From Terriglobia bacterium (GTDB lineage Bacteria > Acidobacteriota > Terriglobia > Terriglobales > Acidobacteriaceae), in the NCBI GenBank assembly GCA_020073465.1, contig JAIQFC010000016.1, positions 1 through 64,000 of the forward strand: a stretch of 64,000 bases of DNA, written 5' to 3'. The notes under the pieces were generated by a model, which worked only from the letters and a program-made list of their open reading frames with translations, made no database searches and was not told the origin of the DNA. Each line of letters begins with the position of its first letter. Within the stretch, counting starts at the first letter, position 1. The position numbers and the translations under genes are program-made. Positions 44,153 to 54,278 of the stretch are shown piece after piece.

Positions 44153-45982
44153 CTACTTCCCCGCTTTGGTATTCTTCGCGAACTGCATGGTTCGCGTAAT
44201 CCCCTCGCCTTCCTTCACAAAGACGAGTTGATTCACCTTCACATCCTTGATCGTGTCGACCTGCCCACTCGGCCAGCGAATTTCCAACAAATCTACTTTC
44301 TCCGCCTTCCCCAAACCAAAATGCACACGCAAATCGTTCTGCGAAATGTAGCTGCCCCCGCTGCGAACCTCGTCGATCTGACGATGCGGCTTGGACTCTC
44401 CCGGAACCTGCGTTACGCAAGTCACCCGCGCGCCGATGCCGCTGCGGTTCGACTTGGTGCCGATGGTGCGTATCTTGATCCAGTTGTTCCCCAGCTTCGA
44501 ATCGCAACGTAGAAGTTGGGGATAATCGTTGACCGTATTGACCACTACGTCGACATCCCCGTCGTTATCGAAGTCCCCGAAGGCGCACCCTCGCGACGCA
44601 GCTGGATCGGAGATGCCGGGTCCCACCTGTAACGAAACGTCCGCAAAATGGCCATTGCGCAGGTTGCGATAAAGCAGTTTCCGCTGCGCGTAGCCCGCCT
44701 CGGTTTTCAACTGCTCGACTTCCGGATACACGTGCCCGTTGCAGATCAGGATGTCTGGCCAGCCGTCATTGTCGAAATCGAAGAATCCGCAGCCCCACCC
44801 AAGGTATTGCGTGTGCGCGCCCAATCCGGCCGTGAAGGTTGCGTCTTCGAAGTTGCCCCCGCCCTGGTTGTGATAGAGAGACGGAGTGTCCCCGGCAAAA
44901 TTGGTCTTCACCAGATCGAGGTTGCCGTCGAGATCGTAGTCCGCAGCGGAAATTCCCATGCCCGCCTGCGGCTTGCCATCCGGGCTCAGCGCGCAGCCCG
45001 CCTCGATTGCGATGTCTTCGAACGTCCCGTTTTTCTTATTGTGGTAGAGTGCGCTGGCGGTCGAGTCGTTCGCCACATAAATGTCAGGCCAGCCATCATT
45101 GTCGAAGTCGGCCGTGAGCACGCCCAGTCCATAAGTACCGTTGGCCCGGAAAATTCCCGCCGCCTCGGAGAGATCGGTGAAGGTGCCGTCGCCATTGTTG
45201 TGATACAGGATGTTCTTGCCGCCCTGCAGTCCGGGAGGCCCGCACGCCACCATCACGCTTTTGTAGAGACATGGCCCCGACTCCGGCACCGGCGCCGTCG
45301 CCAGGTCGAGATCAATGTAGTTCGCCACGAACAGATCGAGACGCCCATCGCGGTCATAGTCGACGAACGCACATCCTGTGCTCCAGCGTGTGCCCTTGCC
45401 CGCAACTCCCGCTTTCTGGCTCACGTCGGTGAACGTGCCGTCCCCGTTGTTGTGGTAGAGAACGTTCTTGCCGAAGTAGGAGACGAACAGGTCGTCCCAT
45501 CCGTCGTTGTCGTAGTCGCCGACGCAGACACCCTGCCCCCAGCCGGAATGCGCGAGTCCCGCCTTCGCTGTTACGTCGGTGAAGGTGCCGTCGCGGTTGT
45601 TGCGGAAAAGATGTGAGGTCGGCTCAGATCCGGCGGGAAAGCCCTCGAGCCGCGTGCCATTCACCAGAAAGATGTCGGGCCATCCATCGTTGTCGTAGTC
45701 GTAGAACGCAACGCCGCAGCCCGTGGTCTCCAGCAGATACTTGTTCTTGTGCTCGCCACCGAAGGTGGTTTTCGCATTCAGCCCGGATTCGCGGGCAACG
45801 TTGAGGAAAGTAACGCCCAGATCGTCGCCGGGGGACTCTTCCTTCTTGGGATCGGCCTTCTGGTTCTGCTGCGTGCTCGCCCGCGACCAGCGCGGCCAGG
45901 CCGCGCTCAGCAGACTGTCGAGCGACAGCACAAGAGCAGAGCGGCTTAGAGATTTCAGAAAGACGCGGCGTGAAGGGAACAA
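44153..45982 (-). CDS. CRTAC1-type FG-GAP/ASPIC-UnbV repeat protein, paralogue 2
   Basis: 609 residues with a Tat-like signal (SRRVFLKSLSRSALVLSL), unlike the plain hydrophobic signal of paralogue 1. Repeats carry DYDNDGWPDIFLVNGTRLEG, YFGKNVLYHNNGDGTFTDV and DFDNDGWPDIYVANDSTAS motifs. The C-terminal ASPIC/UnbV domain has IGTKSNRSGIGARVTCV and HFGLGKAEKVDLLEIRWPSG. A convergent tail-to-tail duplication with paralogue 1 followed by divergence is inferred. Function unknown. Confidence 0.88.
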   Translation of the reverse strand: MFPSRRVFLKSLSRSALVLSLDSLLSAAWPRWSRASTQQNQKADPKKEESPGDDLGVTFLNVARESGLNAKTTFGGEHKNKYLLETTGCGVAFYDYDNDGWPDIFLVNGTRLEGFPAGSEPTSHLFRNNRDGTFTDVTAKAGLAHSGWGQGVCVGDYDNDGWDDLFVSYFGKNVLYHNNGDGTFTDVSQKAGVAGKGTRWSTGCAFVDYDRDGRLDLFVANYIDLDLATAPVPESGPCLYKSVMVACGPPGLQGGKNILYHNNGDGTFTDLSEAAGIFRANGTYGLGVLTADFDNDGWPDIYVANDSTASALYHNKKNGTFEDIAIEAGCALSPDGKPQAGMGISAADYDLDGNLDLVKTNFAGDTPSLYHNQGGGNFEDATFTAGLGAHTQYLGWGCGFFDFDNDGWPDILICNGHVYPEVEQLKTEAGYAQRKLLYRNLRNGHFADVSLQVGPGISDPAASRGCAFGDFDNDGDVDVVVNTVNDYPQLLRCDSKLGNNWIKIRTIGTKSNRSGIGARVTCVTQVPGESKPHRQIDEVRSGGSYISQNDLRVHFGLGKAEKVDLLEIRWPSGQVDTIKDVKVNQLVFVKEGEGITRTMQFAKNTKAGK

Positions 45983-46043
45983 GAGGTCGCTACCTGGCCC
46001 GCTCGGGTCGTGCTAGAATTCGCCCCTGCCATTCTTATATTCA

Positions 46044-48680
46044 GTGAACCGTGACTTTGCAAGTTCGACACAGAATGTTGTCATTCCGAGCAAAGCGAGG
46101 AATCTGGGTTTCTCTCGACTCCTGTGCCGAACAATAGTCACGCATGGCCTGCTGGCGATCCTGATCGCGCTGGCCTTAGCCGCACCTGCTCTAACCGCGC
46201 AGTCCGCGCCGCATCCCCCGGAACTCTCCCGCACCATCCGCACCTGGGAATTCCTTCCCGTCGTAGGCACTCGAGCGGGATTGTTTGGCAACGAAACCGG
46301 CCGGATGGAAGCTTGGGTCTATCCGCTGAAGATTTTCCGCGACCTTCACTTGACCTTCCACGTGGGGGATCGCGCACTGCCCGCTGAGAGGCTGGCGCGT
46401 ACGCTGACGGTTCGCCCCGAGTCCGCCACGATCCTGTATGCGGGGGACTCGTTTCGTGTGCGCGAAACCCTTTTCGTGCCCGTGCATGACGCGGGTGCCG
46501 TGATGTTGTTCGACGTAGAGACCGACCGTCCGTTGGCCATCGAGGCAGCATTCGTCGGCGACTTCCAACTGGAATGGCCCGCTGCCCTCGGGGGAACTTT
46601 TGTTGAGTGGGACCCGAAATTGCGGGCCTTCGTCTTCGGAGAGGAGACGCGAAAGTTCTCTGCGCTGGTAGGCTCCCCGACCGCGGAAGATGGCCGTCTC
46701 GCCTACCAGACGAACTATTCGTCCTCGGACGAAAACTCCCTGCGCCTGGGCGTCACACAGAAAGGGAGAGAGTCGAAGGTGTTGCTGCTCGCAGCCTCGG
46801 TTACCGGACGCGCCGATGCAGAAAAGATCTACCAGCACCTGGCAACTTCTTATTCCGATCTGCAGCGCGAGTCCGCCGATTACTACCGCGCCTATCTCAA
46901 CCGAACAGTGAGTCTCGAACTCCCTGACGATGCCCTGCAGCAGGCTTACGACTGGGCGCGCGTCAGCACGATCCAGGGTGTGGTGAACAATCCTTACCTT
47001 GGCACCGGATTGGTTGCTGGATACCGGACCTCGGGAACCAGCCAGCGTCCCGGGTTCGCGTGGTTCTTCGGACGCGACTCCGAGTGGACTTCTTTAGCCC
47101 TCAATGCCGAAGGAGACTACGAAACCACTCGCGCCGCGCTCGACTTCATCAGCAAGTACCAGCGCGAGGACGGCAAGGTACCCCACGAAATTTCGCAGAG
47201 CGCCAGCCTGGTCCCGTGGTTCAAAGATTATCCGTATCCCTACGTGTCAGCCGATGCGACGCCGCTGTTCATCATCGCCATGAACGACTACGTGGTGCAG
47301 AGCGGCGATGTCGCCTTTGCCCGCGAGAAATGGGACAACCTGTGGAGGGCCTACCAGTTCCTGCGTTCCACCTACGACGCTCAAGGCTTTGCGCAGAACG
47401 CGGGCATCGGCCACGGCTGGGTGGAAGGGGGACCTCTACTTCCCGTTAAGAACGAGTTCTATCAGGCCGGACTCGGAGTCGAGGCTCTACACGCGCTCTC
47501 CAGCCTCGCGGCACTTCTCGGCAAGGACGACATCAGCAAGCAGCTCGCAGCCGAGTTTGATCGTCAAAGGCCAGCTCTCGATCAGGCCTTCTGGTCCCCC
47601 GAAAAGAAGATCTACGCCTTCGCCTTGAAGCAGGACAACCAGCATTCGGATGAACCCAGCGTGCTGGCCACGGTCCCCATGTGGTTTGGCCTGCCCGATG
47701 CAAGCCGTGCCGACCAGATGATCACTCAGCTATCTGACGCCGATCACGAGACCGACTGGGGCATGCGCATCATCTCCTCACGGGCGAAGAACTACGATGG
47801 ATCGGGATATCACTACGGAGCGGTCTGGCCGCTGTTTACCGGATGGGCGTCCGTGGCCGAATACCGGTACCACCGCGCGTTGTCCGCCTATTTCAACCTG
47901 CGCGCAAACGCGTTACTCGGTCTAGATGGTTCCCTCGGCCACTTCTCGGAGGTTCTCTCCGGCGACTACTACCAGTCATTCTCGACCAGCTCGCCACACC
48001 AGATCTGGTCGTCAGCCATGGTCCTCAGCCCGATTCTTCGCGGGCTCTTCGGGTTGCAAACTGACGTTCAGGCGCACCAGATCACACTTACCCCGCACGT
48101 ACCCGCCGACTGGCCTTCGTTCGGGATTCGCAACGTCCACCTGGGAGCGATGAGCACCGACTTTCAATATCACCGGACGCTCGACAGCATTGTGCTCGAG
48201 ACCAGGCGAACCGGAACCGGGGATGGTTGGGTGGAGTTCTCTCCATCCTTCAGTCTGCGCACGACCGTCGTCAGCGCCGCGCTGAATGGGAAGGCGATTC
48301 CTTTCAAGGTCCAGCAGAATGCCAACGATCAACATGTGCTGGTGCGCTTTCCCATTCATGACGGCTCAAACACCCTCGTGATCCGCGTAAGAAATGATTT
48401 CGGGCTGGCACTTGCGAATGACCTGCCGCCGCTAGGCAGCGCCAGCCGGGGTCTGCGAGTCGTGTCCGAATCGTGGAATTCGGCGCGTAACCAGCTAACG
48501 CTTGATGTCTCCGGCGCGTCTGGTGGGAAGTATGAGCTTGCCGTCTGGAATCCTGCCCAGATCAGCGCGGTGGAAGGTGCCCTGCTCAACAAGCAGGACA
48601 GTCTGCAGATCCAGTTTCCCGGAGACGCGAGCGAAACGTATGTTCATCAGCAAGTGGTGATTCACTTCGGGAAGCCTTAA
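46044..48680 (+). CDS. MGH1-like / glycogen-debranching-like exported glycosidase
   Basis: 878 residues from GTG 46044. The N-terminal 30 residues (QNVVIPSKARNLGFSR) are translated GTCATTCCGAGC repeat DNA, and the signal segment follows (LLAILIALALAAPALTAQ). The catalytic part is an (alpha/alpha)6-type domain with PGFAWFFGRDSEWTSLALNA, EDGKVPHEISQSASLVPWF, DATPLFIIAMND and HETDWGMRIISSRAKNYDGS. The C-terminal beta domain has PVPADWPSFGIRNVHLG-like motifs. Related proteins debranch or hydrolyse alpha-glucans, but substrate is not assignable. Confidence 0.8.
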   Translation: MNRDFASSTQNVVIPSKARNLGFSRLLCRTIVTHGLLAILIALALAAPALTAQSAPHPPELSRTIRTWEFLPVVGTRAGLFGNETGRMEAWVYPLKIFRDLHLTFHVGDRALPAERLARTLTVRPESATILYAGDSFRVRETLFVPVHDAGAVMLFDVETDRPLAIEAAFVGDFQLEWPAALGGTFVEWDPKLRAFVFGEETRKFSALVGSPTAEDGRLAYQTNYSSSDENSLRLGVTQKGRESKVLLLAASVTGRADAEKIYQHLATSYSDLQRESADYYRAYLNRTVSLELPDDALQQAYDWARVSTIQGVVNNPYLGTGLVAGYRTSGTSQRPGFAWFFGRDSEWTSLALNAEGDYETTRAALDFISKYQREDGKVPHEISQSASLVPWFKDYPYPYVSADATPLFIIAMNDYVVQSGDVAFAREKWDNLWRAYQFLRSTYDAQGFAQNAGIGHGWVEGGPLLPVKNEFYQAGLGVEALHALSSLAALLGKDDISKQLAAEFDRQRPALDQAFWSPEKKIYAFALKQDNQHSDEPSVLATVPMWFGLPDASRADQMITQLSDADHETDWGMRIISSRAKNYDGSGYHYGAVWPLFTGWASVAEYRYHRALSAYFNLRANALLGLDGSLGHFSEVLSGDYYQSFSTSSPHQIWSSAMVLSPILRGLFGLQTDVQAHQITLTPHVPADWPSFGIRNVHLGAMSTDFQYHRTLDSIVLETRRTGTGDGWVEFSPSFSLRTTVVSAALNGKAIPFKVQQNANDQHVLVRFPIHDGSNTLVIRVRNDFGLALANDLPPLGSASRGLRVVSESWNSARNQLTLDVSGASGGKYELAVWNPAQISAVEGALLNKQDSLQIQFPGDASETYVHQQVVIHFGKP
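46078..46120. repeat. GTCATTCCGAGC-type repeat at the 5' end of the 46-kb glycosidase
   Basis: GTTGTCATTCCGAGCAAAGCG and GAGGAATCTGGGTTTCTC. The same type is common in unrelated bacterial genomes as an intergenic repeat. Here it lies in the coding frame after the GTG start. Confidence 0.65.
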
Positions 48681-48793
48681 GCCGCGTTTTGTTTGGTCGC
48701 TCCAGCTCCGCAGGCCGAAAACAGATACACTGAAACACGGAAAATGAGCAGAGCGTGGCTGTCATACGCTGCTTTCCAAATGGAGTCACCACC

Positions 48794-50485
48794 ATGAGAA
48801 ACAGAACCACCCTGCTGGTATTAGTCTCCGCAATTCTGTGCTGCACATTCGCCAACGCTCAGACTCCCGGCACCGCCGTAGATGCGGAAGGTCATCAGTG
48901 GTGGCAACATGCGGTCTTCTATGAGATCTACCCCCGCAGCTTCGCTGACAGCAACAACGACGGTGTCGGCGATCTGAAGGGCATTGCCTCGAAGCTCGAC
49001 TATCTGAAGGATCTGGGCGTCGATGCGATCTGGATTTCTCCTTGCTTTCCTTCTCCGCAAGTCGACTTCGGATACGACGTTTCCGACTACGAGAACATTG
49101 ACCCCATGTACGGAACCCTGGCCGATTTCGACACGCTGGCCAGCGAGGCGAAGAAACGCGGCATCCGCATCATTCTCGATTTCGTGGTGAACCACAGTTC
49201 CGATCAGCACAAATGGTTCATCGATTCGAAGTCCTCCAAGACAGCCGAGCATCGCGACTGGTACGTCTGGCGCGACGGCAAAGCGAACGGTCAGCCGCCC
49301 AACAACTGGATTTCCGAGTTCGGCGGTTCCGCGTGGACGCTTGATCCCACGACCGGCCAGTACTACTACCATTTCTTCTATGCCGAGCAGCCCGATCTGA
49401 ACTGGCGCAACCCGGCTGTCAAAGACGCCATGTTCGACGTGACTCGCTGGTGGTACAAACGCGGCGTCGCCGGCTTTCGACTCGATGCTGTGGATACGCT
49501 CTTCGAAGACCCCAACCTCCGCGACAATCCGACCGTGCCGGGAAAGAACTCCTACGGAGATCCGCTGCAGGACCGCGTCAACAACACCAAACTGCCCGAG
49601 GTTCACGATGCACTGCGCGGGTTACGCAAGGTCGCCGACGAGACTGGGGCGGTGCTGATCGGCGAAACCTGGACCAAGGATGTCTCGGAACTCAGGCAAT
49701 ACTACGGCGAGCACAGCGATGAGCTGCAGATGCCCATGGATCTGATGTTCACCAAGCTGAAGTTTTCGGCGCCGGTGTTTCGCGAACACATTGCTTCCGT
49801 CGACGGCGCCGGAGGCTGGCCTGTCTATGTGATCAGCAACCACGACATCGTGCGCTCCTCCGACCGTTACGGCGACGGAGAACACAACGATCAGATCGCC
49901 AAAGTCATGGCCGCGCTCTACCTTACCCTGCGCGGAACGCCGGTCATGTACTACGGCGAAGAGATCGGCATGAAGACGACTCCTCCGACCAGAAAAGAAG
50001 ATGTGAAGGATCCCATCGGCCAGCGCGGATGGCCCCAGGAGAAGGGCCGCGATGGTGAACGCACTCCAATGCAATGGGACGAGTCCGCCAATGCCGGCTT
50101 CTCGCAGGCCTCGCCGTGGCTCCCCGTTCCGTCCACTTTTAAGAGCCACAACGTTGCGGATGGGCTGAAAGACAAAAACTCAGTGCTCGACTTCTACCGG
50201 AAAGTGCTGAAGGTGCGCCACACCAACCGCGCTCTGCTCGACGGCGATTACACCGCACTCAATGACAACGATCAGAACGTTCTCTCGTACCTGAGGGTCT
50301 ATAAGGATCAGGTGGTTCTGGTGGCGCTCAACATGTCGGGCTCAGGGCAGAAAGTGAATTTTGAACTGAGTCACCACGGATTTTCCTCGGCGAAGAGTCT
50401 GGTGTCGACTCCAAAGTCCTCAGTCAAGGGAGATGTGGTCACACTGGATCCCTACGGAGTGTTGATCGCTCAGCTCTCGCACTGA
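48794..50485 (+). CDS. Exported GH13 alpha-glucosidase-type glycoside hydrolase
   Basis: 563 residues from ATG 48794 (MRNRTTLLVLVSAILCCTFANAQ, signal peptide). TIM-barrel region I is ILDFVVNHSSDQH, region II GFRLDAVDTLF (catalytic Asp), region III LIGETW (catalytic Glu) and region IV VYVISNHDIVRSS (transition-state Asp). The start reads QHAVFYEIYPRSFADSNNDG. The C-terminal beta-domain is short. Closest to oligo-alpha-glucosidases. It follows the MGH1-like gene by 113 bases on the same strand, suggesting joint alpha-glucan use. Confidence 0.92.
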   Translation: MRNRTTLLVLVSAILCCTFANAQTPGTAVDAEGHQWWQHAVFYEIYPRSFADSNNDGVGDLKGIASKLDYLKDLGVDAIWISPCFPSPQVDFGYDVSDYENIDPMYGTLADFDTLASEAKKRGIRIILDFVVNHSSDQHKWFIDSKSSKTAEHRDWYVWRDGKANGQPPNNWISEFGGSAWTLDPTTGQYYYHFFYAEQPDLNWRNPAVKDAMFDVTRWWYKRGVAGFRLDAVDTLFEDPNLRDNPTVPGKNSYGDPLQDRVNNTKLPEVHDALRGLRKVADETGAVLIGETWTKDVSELRQYYGEHSDELQMPMDLMFTKLKFSAPVFREHIASVDGAGGWPVYVISNHDIVRSSDRYGDGEHNDQIAKVMAALYLTLRGTPVMYYGEEIGMKTTPPTRKEDVKDPIGQRGWPQEKGRDGERTPMQWDESANAGFSQASPWLPVPSTFKSHNVADGLKDKNSVLDFYRKVLKVRHTNRALLDGDYTALNDNDQNVLSYLRVYKDQVVLVALNMSGSGQKVNFELSHHGFSSAKSLVSTPKSSVKGDVVTLDPYGVLIAQLSH

Positions 50486-50511
50486 CCAGGATCTATTGGC
50501 GGTGGGAACGC

Positions 50512-51489
50512 TCACTCTCCTGTGAGAATGCGCCAGGCTTCGCGGCCGGTGACCACCACATTCTGTACGCCTTTCACCGCATTGATGTATTGCGCGCGTT
50601 CGAACGCCGCGGGGTCGGGGCTGCGCAGCTGGCTCAAGCTGCCCTTCATCTCGGTGACCGACTCGTATTCGAGCTTTTCCATCCACTTGCGCAGGCCAGA
50701 CTCGATGTCTCGAAGGTGCCGGATTCCGTTGCGCAGCAGGGTCGAACACAGCATGGTAACGTCGGCGCCCACCAGGAGAAGTTTCACCACGTCCTCAGGC
50801 CCGTGGACGCCACTCGTAGCCGCCAGGCTCGTCCGAATGCGGCCAAACAGAATGCCAATCCAGGTGAGCGGCAGCCGTAACGCGTGGGGCGTGCTGAGCA
50901 GCACGTTGGGCTGAATCTCCAGTTCCTGCAGATTGATGTCCGGCTGGTAAAAGCGATTGAAAAGCACCAACCCGTCGGCTCCGGCGGCGTCAAATCGTTT
51001 GGCCATATTGGCCATGCTCGTGAAGAACGGCGTCAGCTTGGCAGCAACTGGAATCCTCACGGCAGATTTCACAGTCCGCACAATCTCGACGTAGTTGTTC
51101 TCGATCTCGCTGCCGGGAAGGTCCAGCTGGCTCGGGATCTGATAGAGGTTCAGTTCGATGGCATTCACGCCCGCCTGTTCCAGTTGCCTGGCATACTCGA
51201 CCCACCCTTCCATCGTGAGACCGCACAGACTGGCAATGACCGGAATGCCCACAACCTCCTTCGCGACGCTGATGTGGCTCAGATAACTCTCGAGCGCGGG
51301 CCCGGACTTGGCGGGCGCCGGCGTCTCCCCTGCCGACGACTCTTCAAACACCGAGTAGAAAACCAGGGCAGAAGCGCCAGCATCTTCCAGACGCCGCACG
51401 CTGTCGAGGTCCTGGGTGAGGGGAGACGCAGACGGTACCAGGGGAGTGCGCAGCTTCAGTCCAAGGTAAGTCGTGGAAAGGTCAGCCAT
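50512..51489 (-). CDS. Dihydroorotate-dehydrogenase-like flavoprotein
   Basis: 325 residues from ATG 51489; the frame extends upstream to 51582. It is a TIM-barrel flavoprotein with TTYLGLKLRTPLVPSASPLT, IPVIASLCGLTMEGWVEYAR, NAIELNLYQIP, IPVAAKLTPFFTSMANMAK and the C-terminal MLCSTLLRNGIRHLRDIE. Proteins of this subgroup are often separate from pyrimidine genes and near pyruvate:ferredoxin oxidoreductases, none of which is present here. The exact reaction is uncertain. Confidence 0.82.
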   Translation of the reverse strand: MADLSTTYLGLKLRTPLVPSASPLTQDLDSVRRLEDAGASALVFYSVFEESSAGETPAPAKSGPALESYLSHISVAKEVVGIPVIASLCGLTMEGWVEYARQLEQAGVNAIELNLYQIPSQLDLPGSEIENNYVEIVRTVKSAVRIPVAAKLTPFFTSMANMAKRFDAAGADGLVLFNRFYQPDINLQELEIQPNVLLSTPHALRLPLTWIGILFGRIRTSLAATSGVHGPEDVVKLLLVGADVTMLCSTLLRNGIRHLRDIESGLRKWMEKLEYESVTEMKGSLSQLRSPDPAAFERAQYINAVKGVQNVVVTGREAWRILTGE

Positions 51490-51582
51490 GTTCGTCCTCG
51501 CGACAATCTGCACGGCCGGAGGAACTAGCTCTCGGGATTCGCGGGGGAACGCGAAAGTGGAAGCCGAGGGAAGCCCGGTCAC

Positions 51583-51830
51583 ACAGGACGGATCAGTACA
51601 GATATCGAACCCTGCATCTTAGCGAATCCGGCGGAATTAAGCACGCGTTGTCCGCGCGGGGACTCGCTCTGTTTGAGCTGCATACAACCAACCCAGGCGT
51701 CATCCTGAGCGTAGCCGTTCTTCAGGCGGAGCGAAGGATCTGGCGCGCATCGCCACCGAATCGCGACACGACTGAAACCCAGACTCAGCTGGGAATGCAG
51801 CCTAAGGGGCGTTGCCTCATGCTTGGAACG
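51583..51830. repeat. Intergenic region with family D repeat
   Basis: Family D copy at 51697-51760 (GGCGTCATCCTGAGCGTAGC) with GCGCGCATCGCCACCG. The rest has no recognisable gene. Promoter of the DHOD-like gene must lie here. Confidence 0.75.
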
Positions 51831-54278
51831 TCAGCGTGATCCCCCCAGAGCGACGTCGCTCTTCGCAGGTGCGGTCATCTCCATCGCCCAGATGCCCGCC
51901 GGACGCATGTACATCGAGGCCCGGAAATTCCCCGTAACATCGTAGGCCTCCGGCGTTCGGAACCAGTAGCCCTTGGTCTCATACACCACGTGGTAGACGC
52001 CCCAGGCGGTGTGGTACGCCTCATCCTTCATCCCATTGCTCAGCATCAGCGCGGCTACACTGAATGTGGCCCCGGTCCAAACCTCGCCTACTTGCTGATT
52101 CCCCTGGAGGGGCAAGCCATTCGCCCCCATCCCGCTCACCGCTCCCATTTCTCCATTGCCGAACTTCATCACGTTGAAGTCGAAAACCTTCTTCAGCGCC
52201 TTTCGCTGCATTTCCTGTGGCACAAGATCGCCCAATCCCGTCATGTTCGCGTACCACTGACCCGCCAGCTGCTCGGCTTGAATGTTGTCCTTGTACTGGC
52301 TTTCGGTGTCGTAAAGAAAATATTCGCCGTTCCAAAGCTTCTTGATGTAACTGGATTGTGATTTGGCAAACAGGTCGTGGTATTTGGCGGTGCTTTGCGC
52401 GTCCCCCAGAGTCTTGCTGATTTCCTCCGCCGCCCGGAGTGCTGCCAGCCACAGGCCCCCAGCGTACGCGCTTTCCCCCCGCACTACCCATTCATCGTAG
52501 GTTTGATCGGGAAACCCATCGCTTTGCGGGATTCCATCTCCGTTGAGGTCAAATCTTTCCAGATAGGCCAGAGCCTCTTTCACCGCAGGCCACGTGTCCT
52601 TCAGGAAGGATGTGTCCTTCCGGCCGGTGAGAACAAAGTCCCGGTAGACCATCAGCACGAACTTGGGGTTCAAATCTTTCCAGTCATTCGTATTCTGCCA
52701 GCCGAACTGGTTCACCTGAATGAACGGATCCTCCCCCGGGACCCCCAGGTCGTGCGGCACCGCTCCCTTGGCTTTTCGCGTGCGGAACTGCGGTTTCCCC
52801 ATCTGTTGCGACTTCCACTGCCAGATATACTTGTCGCCCAATTCCCTCGGCACGGTGTCGGCGAATGCCCGCAGTACCTGCTTATCGAGGTCGGGCCAGA
52901 ACCTCACCATCGGCATCGACCCGTAGAACAGCACGTCGAGCGTGTTATAGAACGAATAATCGAAGCACTCCAGAAACCCGAAAGTCGATGGCGTTTTCTT
53001 GCTCGTCTCTACCGGACGCCCCCAAAGCGAGCCCCCGTCCGCCAGAATGTAGAGTTCATTGAAGAGCGCGCCGCGATACCACAGCGGTTTGCTTTCATCG
53101 TTGATGTAGGGGGCTTGCCAGATATCGATCGCATCGCTCCACTTTGCCGCGTTGCCCAGGCCATCGGCGGCAATCTTCCACGCGTTCGTCCCGCTGGTTC
53201 CGTAGAAGTCCGTGTAGTGCCGGTACCACCTGCGGCCCGATCCGAATTCCGTGATCGGCAGGTCCCACGAAATCACCATGGGAACGATTCGATTCTCGCC
53301 CGGCTTGAGGGTGAAGCGTACCGCGATCGCGCCCGCCAGAGTCTCGTCGCTGCTGATCCACTGTTGATCGCTGTTCGCCAGTCTTCCATCCTTTGCGAAC
53401 GGGGCCCAAACCGAGGCCGCATCCAGGTCCGGCCTGTAGGTCGTCTGGTACGTGATCTCAACCCCCGGAGACTGCAGGCTGGCAATCGCCATCTGCCCAT
53501 CCCATTCGTCCGTCACCGCTGAGCCGTCGCGGTTGCGGTCAAAAACAATCCCCTTCATAGCCACGCCGTTCAGCGTCTCGCTCCGGAAGTGATTGTGATC
53601 CCCTTCACTCCGGTGCTCGCTGAAGTCGCGCGAAAACCCGCGTGCCCAGCCCATCATGTTGGTCCAGGAAAGCAAAACGGAAACGGTTACTGTCTGGTTG
53701 GTCGGGTTCTCCGCGTGCCAGCGATACACGGCTACGGGATAACTGCTCTCGCGATAGTTGTCTGGCAAGATCGGCGAGAACTGCTCCAGAACTACATGCG
53801 CGGGAAACTTCTCCCAGCGGTAGTCGTACCAGGATTTCGGGTAAAGCGAGTAATAGTCTCCGGCTCCGACCGGATAGGCCCACTTCCAGCTGGTGAGCGA
53901 TCCACCTTTCGGATGGTCGCACGAGAGCACTTGCGCCACGCTCTCCGCTGATCCTTCTACCTTCTGAAACATGGCAAACTGGTTGGCATAGAGCGTTTCA
54001 TACTTGTGGACGCCGGTCTTCAAGTGCCACCGCGAGAAGTTCCCGGCGTAGGTTCGCGAGAACGTTCCGGCACCGATTCCGCCCACCGGCGCACCCTGCC
54101 AGTAGCCGTCATCGATCATCGTGTCGAGGGCGGGCTTCTTCGTGCCGGGATTCGCCAGAGGCTCGCCGATGCCCCGCTTCCATGCAGCTTTGGGAATGGA
54201 ATCACCAGCCTGCGCCAGCGATGGCAGAAAGGACAACACCGAACTCAGCAGTGCTCCGTACGCGAGCCATTGCCTCAT
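51831..54278 (-). CDS. GH116 beta-glucosidase/glucosylceramidase-type hydrolase, exported
   Basis: 815 residues with signal peptide MRQWLAYGALLSSVLSFLPS. The N-terminal beta domain has GAPVGGIGAGTFSRTYAGNF. The (alpha/alpha)6 domain has NELYILADGGSLWGRPVE, FGFLECFDYSFYNTLDVLFY and DGFPDQTYDEWVVRGESAYA. In GBA2 the acid/base Asp lies in the DQTYD block, kept here. The nucleophile Glu region reads ECFDY where GBA2 has EGQEY, so Asp seems to replace Glu by eye. Divergent from the FucP gene with a shared operator-bearing region. Confidence 0.88.
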   Translation of the reverse strand: MRQWLAYGALLSSVLSFLPSLAQAGDSIPKAAWKRGIGEPLANPGTKKPALDTMIDDGYWQGAPVGGIGAGTFSRTYAGNFSRWHLKTGVHKYETLYANQFAMFQKVEGSAESVAQVLSCDHPKGGSLTSWKWAYPVGAGDYYSLYPKSWYDYRWEKFPAHVVLEQFSPILPDNYRESSYPVAVYRWHAENPTNQTVTVSVLLSWTNMMGWARGFSRDFSEHRSEGDHNHFRSETLNGVAMKGIVFDRNRDGSAVTDEWDGQMAIASLQSPGVEITYQTTYRPDLDAASVWAPFAKDGRLANSDQQWISSDETLAGAIAVRFTLKPGENRIVPMVISWDLPITEFGSGRRWYRHYTDFYGTSGTNAWKIAADGLGNAAKWSDAIDIWQAPYINDESKPLWYRGALFNELYILADGGSLWGRPVETSKKTPSTFGFLECFDYSFYNTLDVLFYGSMPMVRFWPDLDKQVLRAFADTVPRELGDKYIWQWKSQQMGKPQFRTRKAKGAVPHDLGVPGEDPFIQVNQFGWQNTNDWKDLNPKFVLMVYRDFVLTGRKDTSFLKDTWPAVKEALAYLERFDLNGDGIPQSDGFPDQTYDEWVVRGESAYAGGLWLAALRAAEEISKTLGDAQSTAKYHDLFAKSQSSYIKKLWNGEYFLYDTESQYKDNIQAEQLAGQWYANMTGLGDLVPQEMQRKALKKVFDFNVMKFGNGEMGAVSGMGANGLPLQGNQQVGEVWTGATFSVAALMLSNGMKDEAYHTAWGVYHVVYETKGYWFRTPEAYDVTGNFRASMYMRPAGIWAMEMTAPAKSDVALGGSR

